Part shown: positions 23,325-30,017 of the stretch, piece after piece
Numbering within the stretch: the stretch's first letter is position 1
Layout of the letters: every line of letters begins with the position of its first letter
Assembly: GCA_964580575.1 (NCBI GenBank)
Contig: CAZOLJ010000052.1
Location: forward strand, 1-32,693
DNA length: 32,693 nt
From: CAVPDE01 sp964580575
GTDB lineage: Bacteria > Desulfobacterota > DSM-4660 > Desulfatiglandales > HGW-15
Direction of reading: 5' to 3'
Translations under genes and position numbers: made by a program
The notes under the pieces: generated by a model
The model's database searches: none
What the model saw: only the letters and a program-made list of their open reading frames with translations
What the model was told of the DNA's origin: nothing

Positions 23325-23415
23325 GTCATTCCCTGCGAAGGCGGGAATCCAGGTGGTGAAAGGTTTTCTGGACACCCGCCGGAGTTTATCCGCCTCAGGC
23401 GGGCGGGTGTGACGG
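23325..23415. repeat. GTCATTCC-family palindrome with nested CCGCC/GGCGG insert
   Basis: Left arm GTCATTCCC...GGCGGGAATCCAGG (23325-23353) forms its own hairpin. The right arm starts at TTCTGGACACCCGCC (23365) and resumes as GCGGGTGTGACGG. Between them sits a CCGGAGTTTATCCGCCTCAGGCGG insert. This is the same arrangement as at 8969-9116, but without the TTCGACA insertion in the left arm. It ends about 14 bases before mtaB. Confidence 0.7.
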
Positions 23416-23428
23416 GTGTGGAGATCGG

Positions 23429-24748
23429 ATGGGGAAAACATTTAAAATCTTAACTCTTGGGTGCAAGGTCAACCAGTGTGAGTCCGCGTACCTAAGGGAA
23501 GCCCTGATGCAGGCAGGTTGGGTTCCCGCTGGAAAGGGCCGGTTGGCGGACGTGAACATCGTGAATACCTGCATCGTCACCCAGAGAGCCTCTTACCAGT
23601 CCAGACAAGCCATCCGAAATGCGATCCGCGAAAATCCTTCAGCCCTGACCGCTGCTACAGGATGCTATGCCCAAACCTTCCCGGAAGAGCTTCGATGGAT
23701 CGAGGGCCTGGATCTCGTTGCCGGGAATGCTCTGAAAGGTCATCTGCATAAAGTCCTTCAAGACTGCAGGAAGGGAGCGCCGGTCTGTCTCTCCCAGGCA
23801 GACTTCAGCGCGCCTCTTTCTGAAGAGATCCTTCCCCTGTCCGAGCGGACCAGAAGCTTTCTGAAAGTCCAGGACGGCTGCGATTCCTTCTGCAGTTACT
23901 GCATTGTGCCCTTCAGTCGCGGACCCTTGCGAAGTCTTGAACCCCTCAGGGTGATCGCCCTGGTGCGGTCTTTGTCCGAACAGGGGTACAAGGAAGTGGT
24001 GCTCACGGGAATCCACCTTGGGAAATACGGGGTCGACGTGAGCCCCGCTACATCTCTCAAGGATCTTCTCCTCCTCATCGGGAAAGAGAGACTTCCTCTG
24101 AGGATCAGGCTCAGTTCCATTGAGCCCAGGGAATTGGTGCCGGAACTGATCCGGATGGCGGCATCCGAAGAATGGCTTTGCCGCCACTTTCACATCCCTC
24201 TGCAAAGCGGGGACAACGAGATTCTGAAGAGGATGAACAGGAACTACACCTCCGAAGAGTACGCTCGTCTGGTCGAATCCATTCACAGCCAAATCCCTCT
24301 GGCCGCCATCGGAGCGGATATCATGGCGGGTTTCCCGGGGGAAGAGGACAAGGCCCACCACAACACCTACGATCTGGTGAAAGATCTGCCCGTCTCCTAT
24401 TTCCACGTCTTTCCCTTCTCCCCAAGGCAGGGGACGGCAGCCTGGAAATTCAAAGACAAGGTGGATGAGCGGGAGATCAAGAAGAGGGCAGAGGCCTTGA
24501 GGGTGTTGGGCCAGAAAAAGCGGCAGAGCTTCTACCGATCCTGCGTGGAGAGCACGTTCCAGGTTCTTGCGCAAGGCTGGGCCAGATCAGGGATGGGGAT
24601 GATTCAAGGGCTGAGCGACAACTACCTGCCCGTGCTTTTCCCTTTTCCCCGTGAGATCAGGAACGAAATGCTTCCGGTCCGGATCGACAGAATTGAAGGG
24701 TGCACGGTACAAGGTGCAGGGTGCAAGGTATACGGGAACCCCCTATGA
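23429..24748 (+). CDS. mtaB: MtaB-type tRNA t6A37 methylthiotransferase
   Basis: 439 residues. Radical-SAM methylthiotransferase expected to convert t6A to ms2t6A at position 37 of tRNA. The N-terminal methylthiotransferase domain carries its cluster cysteines in LGCKVNQCES, NTCIVT and GCYAQ. The radical-SAM motif is CDSFCSYC, followed by the RGPLRS loop, GIHLGKYG and HIPLQSGDN. The GCKVNQ start and VDGC-like core fit MtaB better than MiaB or RimO. The C-terminal TRAM region is short. The final roughly 17 codons are made of GGTGCAC-family heptads, giving an unrelated tail (GCTVQGAGCKVYGNPL). GGAGATCGG precedes the ATG. Confidence 0.9.
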   Translation: MGKTFKILTLGCKVNQCESAYLREALMQAGWVPAGKGRLADVNIVNTCIVTQRASYQSRQAIRNAIRENPSALTAATGCYAQTFPEELRWIEGLDLVAGNALKGHLHKVLQDCRKGAPVCLSQADFSAPLSEEILPLSERTRSFLKVQDGCDSFCSYCIVPFSRGPLRSLEPLRVIALVRSLSEQGYKEVVLTGIHLGKYGVDVSPATSLKDLLLLIGKERLPLRIRLSSIEPRELVPELIRMAASEEWLCRHFHIPLQSGDNEILKRMNRNYTSEEYARLVESIHSQIPLAAIGADIMAGFPGEEDKAHHNTYDLVKDLPVSYFHVFPFSPRQGTAAWKFKDKVDEREIKKRAEALRVLGQKKRQSFYRSCVESTFQVLAQGWARSGMGMIQGLSDNYLPVLFPFPREIRNEMLPVRIDRIEGCTVQGAGCKVYGNPL

Positions 24749-24790
24749 CTGATTGGGACGTCTTTTCCCGTGCACCCCGCGCCGTGTACC
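24699..24790. repeat. Heptad word palindrome, GGTGCAC family, forming the mtaB tail
   Basis: Left arm 24699-24735: GGTGCAC, GGTACAA, GGTGCAG, GGTGCAA, GGTATAC, all inside the mtaB reading frame. Right arm 24768-24790, read on the opposite strand: GGTACAC, GGCGCGG, GGTGCAC. The mtaB TGA (24746-24748) is in the spacer. Confidence 0.8.
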
Positions 24791-24831
24791 ATCAGAGACT
24801 AGCGCAGTGTCTCAGTGATGCCTTTACGAGT

Positions 24832-24907
24832 CTGTCATTTCGAGCGAATGCGAGAAATCTTAGCGTTCGGCACACTTGAAAGATCTCTCCCTACGGTCGA
24901 GATGACA
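24832..24907. repeat. GTCATTTCGAG-family palindrome
   Basis: TGTCATTTCGAGCGAATGCG (from 24833) with GAGAAATCTTA is answered in inverted form by AGATCTCTCCCTACGGTCGAGATGACA at its right end (about 24881-24907). This repeat family occurs widely in unrelated environmental bacterial genomes. It lies between the convergent ends of mtaB and the acyl-CoA synthetase gene and may act there as a bidirectional mRNA-end structure. Confidence 0.7.
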
Positions 24908-24928
24908 AGGAATGGTCGATACACTGCA

Positions 24929-27013
24929 CTACCTGAGGAGGACTCTGGCGTCCACGGCTCGCGCCCCTTCTTTCTCGGGAAAGACCATGACAGGGTTGAT
25001 GTCGATTTCCCGAATCTGCGGGAAATCGATGAGCATGTGCGAGAGCCTGACTAAGAGGTCCGCAACTGTCTCGATGTCGCAAGGCTTCTCCCCTCTGATG
25101 CCTTGCAGGACCCTGGCCCCGCGGATGCTTGCGATCATCCTTCTCGCTTCCTCATAGGAGAGGGGGGCCACTCGCCAGACCACGTCCTTCAAGGCCTCCA
25201 CAAAAATGCCTCCTAATCCGAAGAGAACAATCGGGCCGAAACTCTGATCGCGCTTGCCCCCCAGAATGACTTCCCGGCCCCGGGTGACCATGGTTTGGAC
25301 AAGAACCTCGGTTTCGTCACCGCCCAGGGCGGCGAGCTTCCGGAAGGCCTTTTCCGCTTCAGCCTGAGTCTTGATATTCAAGTGCACGCCACCCAGGTCG
25401 CTCTTGTGCGAAAAGTGCGGGGAATTGATTTTCATGGCCATGGGGCCCTTGGAGGTTCGCCGAAACTGAAGCGCTTCAGCCTCTGTCTTGACGAGGGCGT
25501 AGGCAGGGACTGAGAACCCATAATGCTCAAGTAGCTGCAAAGACTCATGGAGCAGCAGATGGCCCGTCTTTTCCCCACGAGCAACCGCCTCCTGTGCTTT
25601 CTCGTGATTGACCCGATCAAGGGAGAGCACTTGCAGGGGCGAAGGTTTTCGAAAGGGCCATTTGTAGGAGAGATTGAAAGCGCGCATGGCATTTTCAGGA
25701 GCGGAAAAGATGGGGATCTTGACACTTTTCCGGAGGTAATCTTTTTCAAGAGCCGCTGCGAAGATCACGCAGGCCACTGGTTTTTTGTACTGGTCTACCA
25801 GGCGTTCCACTCTCTTGACCAAGGTTCTGGAGGGTTCGCGCTCGAAACCCGCCTGATAGCCATGGACCAGGACGACTCCGTCCACGTCGTCTCTTTTGAG
25901 CATTTCTTCAACGATGAAAGCGTAGAACTCGAGCTCAAAGAGATCCCCGAGATCCAGGGGATTCTGCAGGCGGATGACGTGGGCCCTGAGACGGCTTTCG
26001 ACTTTTTTCAGGATCTCTTCAGGGAAGCGGGGGAGGGAAAACCCGTAGTGGCCGCAAGCATCGGCAGCGATGACGGCATGGCCTCCGGATCGGGAAATGA
26101 CGGCAAGCCGGTTTCCCCGGAGAGGAGGCAAGGTCTGCGATTTCAGGTAGTCCATGCTGTCATCCATGGTGTTGAGGCGAATGCACCCTGCCTGTTCCAG
26201 CGCAGAGTCCACAAGGCTGTCATCAGCGAAAAGGGCGGCGGTGTGCGAGTGCGCGATACGGGCGCTGGCTTCAAAACGATTGGATTTGTGAACCAGGATC
26301 GGCTTGGTGGAGGTGGAGGCGACTTCAATGAATCTCCTCGCGTCTTTAAACCCTTCAAGGTACACTAGGATGATCTTGGTGCCTTCATCTTGAATCAGGT
26401 AGCCCAACAGATCGTTTTCATCCACGTTGAGCTTGTTTCCCATGGAGACAAACTTGTTGAGACCGATATTTTCCTCGGCCAGGAAATTGAGGTAGCTCAG
26501 CCCGACCCCTCCGCTCTGGGCCAGGATAGAGACGGGACCGAGGGTGATGTCCGTGCGCAGCGGCATGAAAGGAAGAACCAAGCCGTTGTCGAGATTGGTG
26601 ACGCCGATACCGTTGGGTCCGATGAATCGAATGCCGTACCGACGGGCGACTTCAACGCAGGCCTTTTCAAGGGGTTCCCCTTCCTTGCCCAATTCGGAAA
26701 AGCCGCCGGATTCGATCACCGCATGCTTGATTCCCTTGCGGCCGCACTGTTCCAGAATACCCGGAATGGTCTTGGCCGGAGTGAGGATGACGGCCAGATC
26801 AATGTCCCGGTCAATGCTCTCGATGTTCTCGTGGATCTTTTGTCCGTAGGCGACCCCCTTGCTCAATCCCACAGGGATGACTTCGCCCGGATATCCAAAG
26901 TAAAGACAGTTGTAGACAATGTTCTTGCCCAGGTTGTTCTTAACCGGTGACACTCCGATGACGGCTATATTCCTGGGATAAAAGAATGTAGAAAACTGAG
27001 AGTAACTGTCCAT
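24929..27013 (-). CDS. NDP-forming acyl-CoA synthetase, fused alpha-beta
   Basis: 694 residues from the ATG at 27013, which shares one base with the kptA-like stop codon and follows AGGAACAAAGGG. The longer open frame to 27493 is a shadow of that upstream gene. N-terminal CoA-binding domain (about 8-105, FYPRNIAVIGVS) and ligase-CoA domains carry AQSGGVG (165-171) and the phosphorylatable His257 (AHSHTAAL). Glu220 (YLEGFKD) lies near the equivalent catalytic Glu. An ATP-grasp domain starts near 480, with HKSDLGGVH and REIDINPVMVF. The family interconverts acyl-CoA + ADP + phosphate and free acid + ATP + CoA, so it can conserve energy in anaerobes. The acyl substrate is unknown. It is last in a long same-strand run containing nicotinate-catabolism genes. 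Confidence 0.87.
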   Translation of the reverse strand: MDSYSQFSTFFYPRNIAVIGVSPVKNNLGKNIVYNCLYFGYPGEVIPVGLSKGVAYGQKIHENIESIDRDIDLAVILTPAKTIPGILEQCGRKGIKHAVIESGGFSELGKEGEPLEKACVEVARRYGIRFIGPNGIGVTNLDNGLVLPFMPLRTDITLGPVSILAQSGGVGLSYLNFLAEENIGLNKFVSMGNKLNVDENDLLGYLIQDEGTKIILVYLEGFKDARRFIEVASTSTKPILVHKSNRFEASARIAHSHTAALFADDSLVDSALEQAGCIRLNTMDDSMDYLKSQTLPPLRGNRLAVISRSGGHAVIAADACGHYGFSLPRFPEEILKKVESRLRAHVIRLQNPLDLGDLFELEFYAFIVEEMLKRDDVDGVVLVHGYQAGFEREPSRTLVKRVERLVDQYKKPVACVIFAAALEKDYLRKSVKIPIFSAPENAMRAFNLSYKWPFRKPSPLQVLSLDRVNHEKAQEAVARGEKTGHLLLHESLQLLEHYGFSVPAYALVKTEAEALQFRRTSKGPMAMKINSPHFSHKSDLGGVHLNIKTQAEAEKAFRKLAALGGDETEVLVQTMVTRGREVILGGKRDQSFGPIVLFGLGGIFVEALKDVVWRVAPLSYEEARRMIASIRGARVLQGIRGEKPCDIETVADLLVRLSHMLIDFPQIREIDINPVMVFPEKEGARAVDARVLLR

Positions 27014-27747
27014 CACCCTTTGTTCCTCCTCATCTTCCTCGAATCCTCTTTCCATCCTCGTGGTTTTCTGCCGCTGCGCCTTCGGGAAAGATCGGGGTCC
27101 CGGTGAGCCTCCAGCACGAAAGTTCCGCCCGATAGAATGGACGGCGGAGGCACGGTCTTCTCCTTCTTGGGCGGCTGGGGTTCCCGGATTTCCTCGGGCA
27201 CAGGAGGTCCGGAAATGAACTCTGCAGGAACCTCTTTGGCCAGATAAAGGTCGCCGAAGGCGTAGAAAAAAACCCCTTGCTGCTGAGCGGGTCCGGTCAT
27301 GACTTCCAGCAGGATCGGCTTTTGATCCCGCCGCCGCCCGATTCTGAGCGCCATGTCCCGGTCCGGTGATAGCACAAGCGGTCTGTCGGATAAAAGCCCT
27401 TTTTCCATGACGTGAACATGGGCCTTTCTTTTGATGGCGATAAACAGGATTCGGGGTGTGTTCTCGGAAGGGGTTCGAAGATCCAAATGCCACCTCTTCT
27501 CTACAGATCTGAGGCGATCTTCCTCCCGCACGAAGAGAGCCCCGTCCTTGCCCATCAGGACTTCACGGATATGTCCTTCCCGGACATAGCCCCATCCGGG
27601 TTCTTCGTGCATGGCCCGGAGAAGGTCTCTAATGGAGATGAACCCGCCGGCGTCCGGGACGAGCCCGAACTCATCAGGCCTGTGAGCCAGAAGGTAGGTC
27701 AGAAAACGGCTTAGGTCTGTGACCCGTATTTGAGTTTTTTTCTGCAA
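27013..27747 (-). CDS. Divergent KptA/Tpt1-like RNA 2'-phosphotransferase
   Basis: 244 residues from a TTG at 27747 (no ATG fits; an AGG lies close upstream). The N-terminal winged-helix lobe follows the KptA pattern (LSRFLTYLLAHRPDEFGL, FISIRDLL, VREEDRLRSV). The C-terminal ADP-ribosyltransferase-like lobe includes HVHVMEKGLLSDRPLVLS and VFFYAFGDLYLAKEVPAEFI. KptA/Tpt1 moves a 2'-phosphate from RNA to NAD. Two expected elements look altered: the Arg before His in the LRH motif is Ala (LLAHRP), and the GHS motif appears as RWH. The last 50 residues are a basic, proline-rich tail. The function may therefore differ. The stop codon overlaps the start of the acyl-CoA synthetase gene; ndhS-like lies 21 bases upstream. 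Confidence 0.7.
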   Translation of the reverse strand: MQKKTQIRVTDLSRFLTYLLAHRPDEFGLVPDAGGFISIRDLLRAMHEEPGWGYVREGHIREVLMGKDGALFVREEDRLRSVEKRWHLDLRTPSENTPRILFIAIKRKAHVHVMEKGLLSDRPLVLSPDRDMALRIGRRRDQKPILLEVMTGPAQQQGVFFYAFGDLYLAKEVPAEFISGPPVPEEIREPQPPKKEKTVPPPSILSGGTFVLEAHRDPDLSRRRSGRKPRGWKEDSRKMRRNKG

Positions 27748-27768
27748 GAAACCTAGTCTTCCGCTCCA

Positions 27769-28236
27769 TCAAGAAGAAGTCCTGCTTACGAACAGAATGG
27801 CTTCCACGATCTTCTGATAGCCCGTGCAGCGGCACAGGTTCCCGGAGATGGCTTTCCTAATTTCAGTCTCATCCGCCCTGGGATTGCGATCCAAAAGGCT
27901 TTTGGCGGAGAGGATCATCCCGGGAGTGCAGTACCCGCACTGGATCGCGCCTCTTTCCACAAATGCGGTCTGGAGAGGATGGAGCCCCTGCGGGATCTCA
28001 ACCCCTTCGATGGTCGTCACCTGTTTCCCGTCCGCCTGAACGGCGAGCAGGAGGCAGGCGTTGACAGGTTTTCCGTCCACAAGCACGGTGCAGGCGCCAC
28101 AATCCCCGACGAGACAGCCGGCCTTGGTGCCTGGGAGGCATAGCTTTTCGCGGATCACCTCAAGAAGCGTCTGGTTCGGCTCGACCTCGAGATCGAAGGG
28201 TTGGTGATTAACGGTTATGTGAATTGTCTTTTTCAT
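27769..28236 (-). CDS. ndhS: 2Fe-2S subunit of a molybdenum hydroxylase (NdhS-like)
   Basis: 155 residues, the normal size for the small subunit of xanthine-dehydrogenase-family enzymes. The plant-ferredoxin-type cluster uses Cys41, Cys46, Cys49 and Cys61. The second cluster uses Cys100/Cys103 (QCGYCTPGM) and Cys135/Cys137 (LCRCTGY). It passes electrons from the molybdenum site to FAD. It overlaps the FAD-subunit gene by an ATGA junction. Linkage to hnr and enamidase suggests nicotinate dehydrogenase, which forms 6-hydroxynicotinate. The molybdopterin-binding large subunit is not in the window, so the substrate is inferred from context; the CO- and xanthine-dehydrogenase families share this subunit. 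Confidence 0.87.
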   Translation of the reverse strand: MKKTIHITVNHQPFDLEVEPNQTLLEVIREKLCLPGTKAGCLVGDCGACTVLVDGKPVNACLLLAVQADGKQVTTIEGVEIPQGLHPLQTAFVERGAIQCGYCTPGMILSAKSLLDRNPRADETEIRKAISGNLCRCTGYQKIVEAILFVSRTSS

Positions 28237-29114
28237 TCAGTCGCCTTTGCCCTTTCAAGAGCCGCCTGCAGTGTTTTTTTTGTAAGCACCGAGACCATGT
28301 CCCTCCGGTATTCCGCAGTGCCCCTGTGGTCGTCAATGGGTCTGCTCTCTCCGGCAGCGGTCTCTCCGGCTTTGACAAAAAGAGGCCGGCTTGGGATCTC
28401 GCCGATCAGCGTTTTCTCTGCATCCCCGGCTCTCATCGGCACAGGGGCTACAGAGCCTAAAACAATCCGCACGGACTGGATCCTTCCTCCCGGACGTTCA
28501 AGGGTGAGGAAAGAAGCCACGCTCACAATGGAAATCTCCAGAGCGCGCCTGGTGCCCAACTTGATGTAGCTTGAGCCTGAAAAAGCAGAAGGGGTTTCTA
28601 TGACAATACTCGTCAGGATCTCGGCGGGCTTCATCACAGTCCGGCCCGGTCCGACAAAAAACTGATCAAGAGGCACAGACCGCTGGCCCTGAGAGGACTG
28701 AAGAGTGACGGTTCCGCCATAAGCCATGAGAGGAGGCGGAAGATCCGCTGCAGGCCTTGCGGTGACCAGGTTTCCTCCAGCCGTGGCCAGATTCCTGACC
28801 AGGGGGGAGCCGAGGTTGAGGGCGCCCTCATGAAGGGCATGAAACTGAGAGCCTATGCCCGAGGACTCGGCAAGAGAGGCGACCGTGCAGCAGGCTCCGA
28901 TCGTGAGAGTGCGGCCGGACAGGTCCATGGCGCAAAGCTCTTTGATTCGGGCCAGGGACACGACATGCTCGGGTGCGACCGCGCCCTTTCTCATGTTCAC
29001 GACGAGGTCAGTCCCCCCCGCGATCGGCCTCACGCCCCTGCCGAGGTCAGCCATCATGCCGCAGGCTTCGGCGAGGGTCGCAGGCTCATGGTATTGGAAT
29101 CGTGGTAGTAGCAT
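28233..29114 (-). CDS. ndhF: FAD subunit of a molybdenum hydroxylase (NdhF-like)
   Basis: 293 residues, CoxM/NdhF size. The N-terminal FAD-binding PCMH domain starts MLLPRFQYHEP and has AGGTD (32-36) and TAGGN (111-115), the two flavin pyrophosphate loops. The C-terminal CO-dehydrogenase flavoprotein domain starts near 180. It transfers electrons from the 2Fe-2S subunit to an acceptor. It has an ATGA overlap with ndhS-like. There is no clear ribosome binding site before its ATG; an octad word palindrome ends about 20 bases upstream. Assignment to nicotinate rather than another N-heterocycle comes only from the hnr/enamidase neighbourhood. Confidence 0.87.
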   Translation of the reverse strand: MLLPRFQYHEPATLAEACGMMADLGRGVRPIAGGTDLVVNMRKGAVAPEHVVSLARIKELCAMDLSGRTLTIGACCTVASLAESSGIGSQFHALHEGALNLGSPLVRNLATAGGNLVTARPAADLPPPLMAYGGTVTLQSSQGQRSVPLDQFFVGPGRTVMKPAEILTSIVIETPSAFSGSSYIKLGTRRALEISIVSVASFLTLERPGGRIQSVRIVLGSVAPVPMRAGDAEKTLIGEIPSRPLFVKAGETAAGESRPIDDHRGTAEYRRDMVSVLTKKTLQAALERAKATE

Positions 29115-29132
29115 AAGAAAAATCTGTTAACT

Positions 29133-29248
29133 GGAGTACTGGAGTGTTGAAGATTGGAGTATTGTGGTGCTGGAGTATTGGAGTAATGGTAGAGACAGAA
29201 CATAAGAGTCCAGCACTCCATCCCTCCATTACTCCATCCCTCCAATCT
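29133..29248. repeat. Octad word palindrome, GGAGTAAT family
   Basis: Left arm 29133-29189 has seven units, mostly 8-mers (GGAGTACT, GGAGTGTT, GAAGATT, GGAGTATT, GTGGTGCT, GGAGTATT, GGAGTAAT). Right arm 29210-29243, read on the opposite strand: GGAGGGAT, GGAGTAAT, GGAGGGAT, GGAGTGCT. It starts a few bases after the stop codon of the AA_synth gene and fills the gap to ndhF-like. Confidence 0.8.
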
Positions 29249-29250
29249 GT

Positions 29251-29829
29251 TTATCTCAACCCGTCTTCTTTCTTGGCCTCTTCTTTCTTGAGACCGCCGA
29301 TGCGGGGGTGAGGCCTACCGCAATCCGTCACAACGATCGCCACGACAATTTCATTGGCCTTGGGCGCATCATCGACCCTCACGGTCATGGCGTCAAAATG
29401 GGTCCGGACAAAGGCTGCGTCCTTGTAATGGATCGGGACATCGATCTCGGTGCCCATGCCGCCGATTTTCTTGGCAGAGGGGATAATGGCTTTTCCGCCG
29501 CTCACCGCGTTGCGAAGGGGCGTGCCCAGCTTTGGATGGAGGATTGCCGCCGCGTGCTCTCTTTCCCCTGCTTCTCCGACGATGGCGGCCTTTCCGTAGC
29601 TCTCGGCTTTTTCAGGAGCGATGCCGAGGGCCGTGACAGCCATTTTTCCGAGAATCCCTCCAAGTTTGTCCCCCATGTCGATGAGAGGCGTGAGATCTTC
29701 CACGTACTTACCGGCAAAAGGGTTCTTGATGACTGCAACGGCTGCAGCCCTTTTACCGGGAGGATCCATGGGCCTGCCGCCTTCTTCCAGGATTTCCTCC
29801 ACAATGGTGACATACTTTCTGACTTCCAT
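29251..29829 (-). CDS. Amino acid synthesis (PF06684/DUF1185) family protein
   Basis: 192 residues. I recognise the family from the ILEEGGRP start region, the NPFAGKYVEDL motif (about 36-46), a GEREHAAAILHP stretch and a C-terminal VVTDCGRPHPRIGGL. The family name is historical and no reaction has been established to my knowledge. AGGAGG precedes the ATG at ideal spacing, the best ribosome binding site of this cluster. The gene sits between UPF0280 and ndhF-like on the same strand as hnr and enamidase. An auxiliary or amide-handling role in N-heterocycle breakdown is a guess from context. The C-terminus is lysine- and glutamate-rich (KKEEAKKED). Confidence 0.8.
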   Translation of the reverse strand: MEVRKYVTIVEEILEEGGRPMDPPGKRAAAVAVIKNPFAGKYVEDLTPLIDMGDKLGGILGKMAVTALGIAPEKAESYGKAAIVGEAGEREHAAAILHPKLGTPLRNAVSGGKAIIPSAKKIGGMGTEIDVPIHYKDAAFVRTHFDAMTVRVDDAPKANEIVVAIVVTDCGRPHPRIGGLKKEEAKKEDGLR

Positions 29830-29886
29830 CGCAAAACCTCCTCAGTGTAAGTGCCTAAAGTGTCTAAAGTTGAAAAAATGGGAAAT

Positions 29887-29961
29887 GGAGTGTTGGAGTA
29901 ATGGAGCGATGGAGTATTGGGTTTCAACCATTACTCCAGTACTCCAATGCTCCATTACTCC
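29887..29961. repeat. Octad word palindrome, GGAGTAAT family (4 + 4 words)
   Basis: Left arm 29887-29918: GGAGTGTT, GGAGTAAT, GGAGCGAT, GGAGTATT. Right arm 29930-29961, read on the opposite strand: GGAGTAAT, GGAGCATT, GGAGTACT, GGAGTAAT. Four exact 8-mers lie on each side of an 11-base spacer. Just before it, 29849-29875 has a smaller repeat of AGTGCCTAA/AGTGTCTAA, which also occurs near 21186. Confidence 0.85.
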
Positions 29962-29972
29962 AAGGCCGCAAA

Positions 29973-30007
29973 GCAACAAGCGACTTGCCACCTGCAACCT
30001 GCCGCCA
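29973..30007. repeat. Heptad word block, GCAACAA family
   Basis: Five abutting 7-mers: GCAACAA, GCGACTT, GCCACCT, GCAACCT, GCCGCCA. This is the same GCNNNNN design as 4876-4917. It lies between the octad block and the stop codon of the UPF0280 gene, so two word families sit side by side here. Confidence 0.7.
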
Positions 30008-30017
30008 GCGAGAGGTT

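Noticed and set aside
27014..27493. N-terminal 160-residue extension of the acyl-CoA synthetase
   Set aside because: It lies entirely within the kptA-like gene in another frame, has no domain character, and a coupled ATG with a ribosome binding site exists at 27013.
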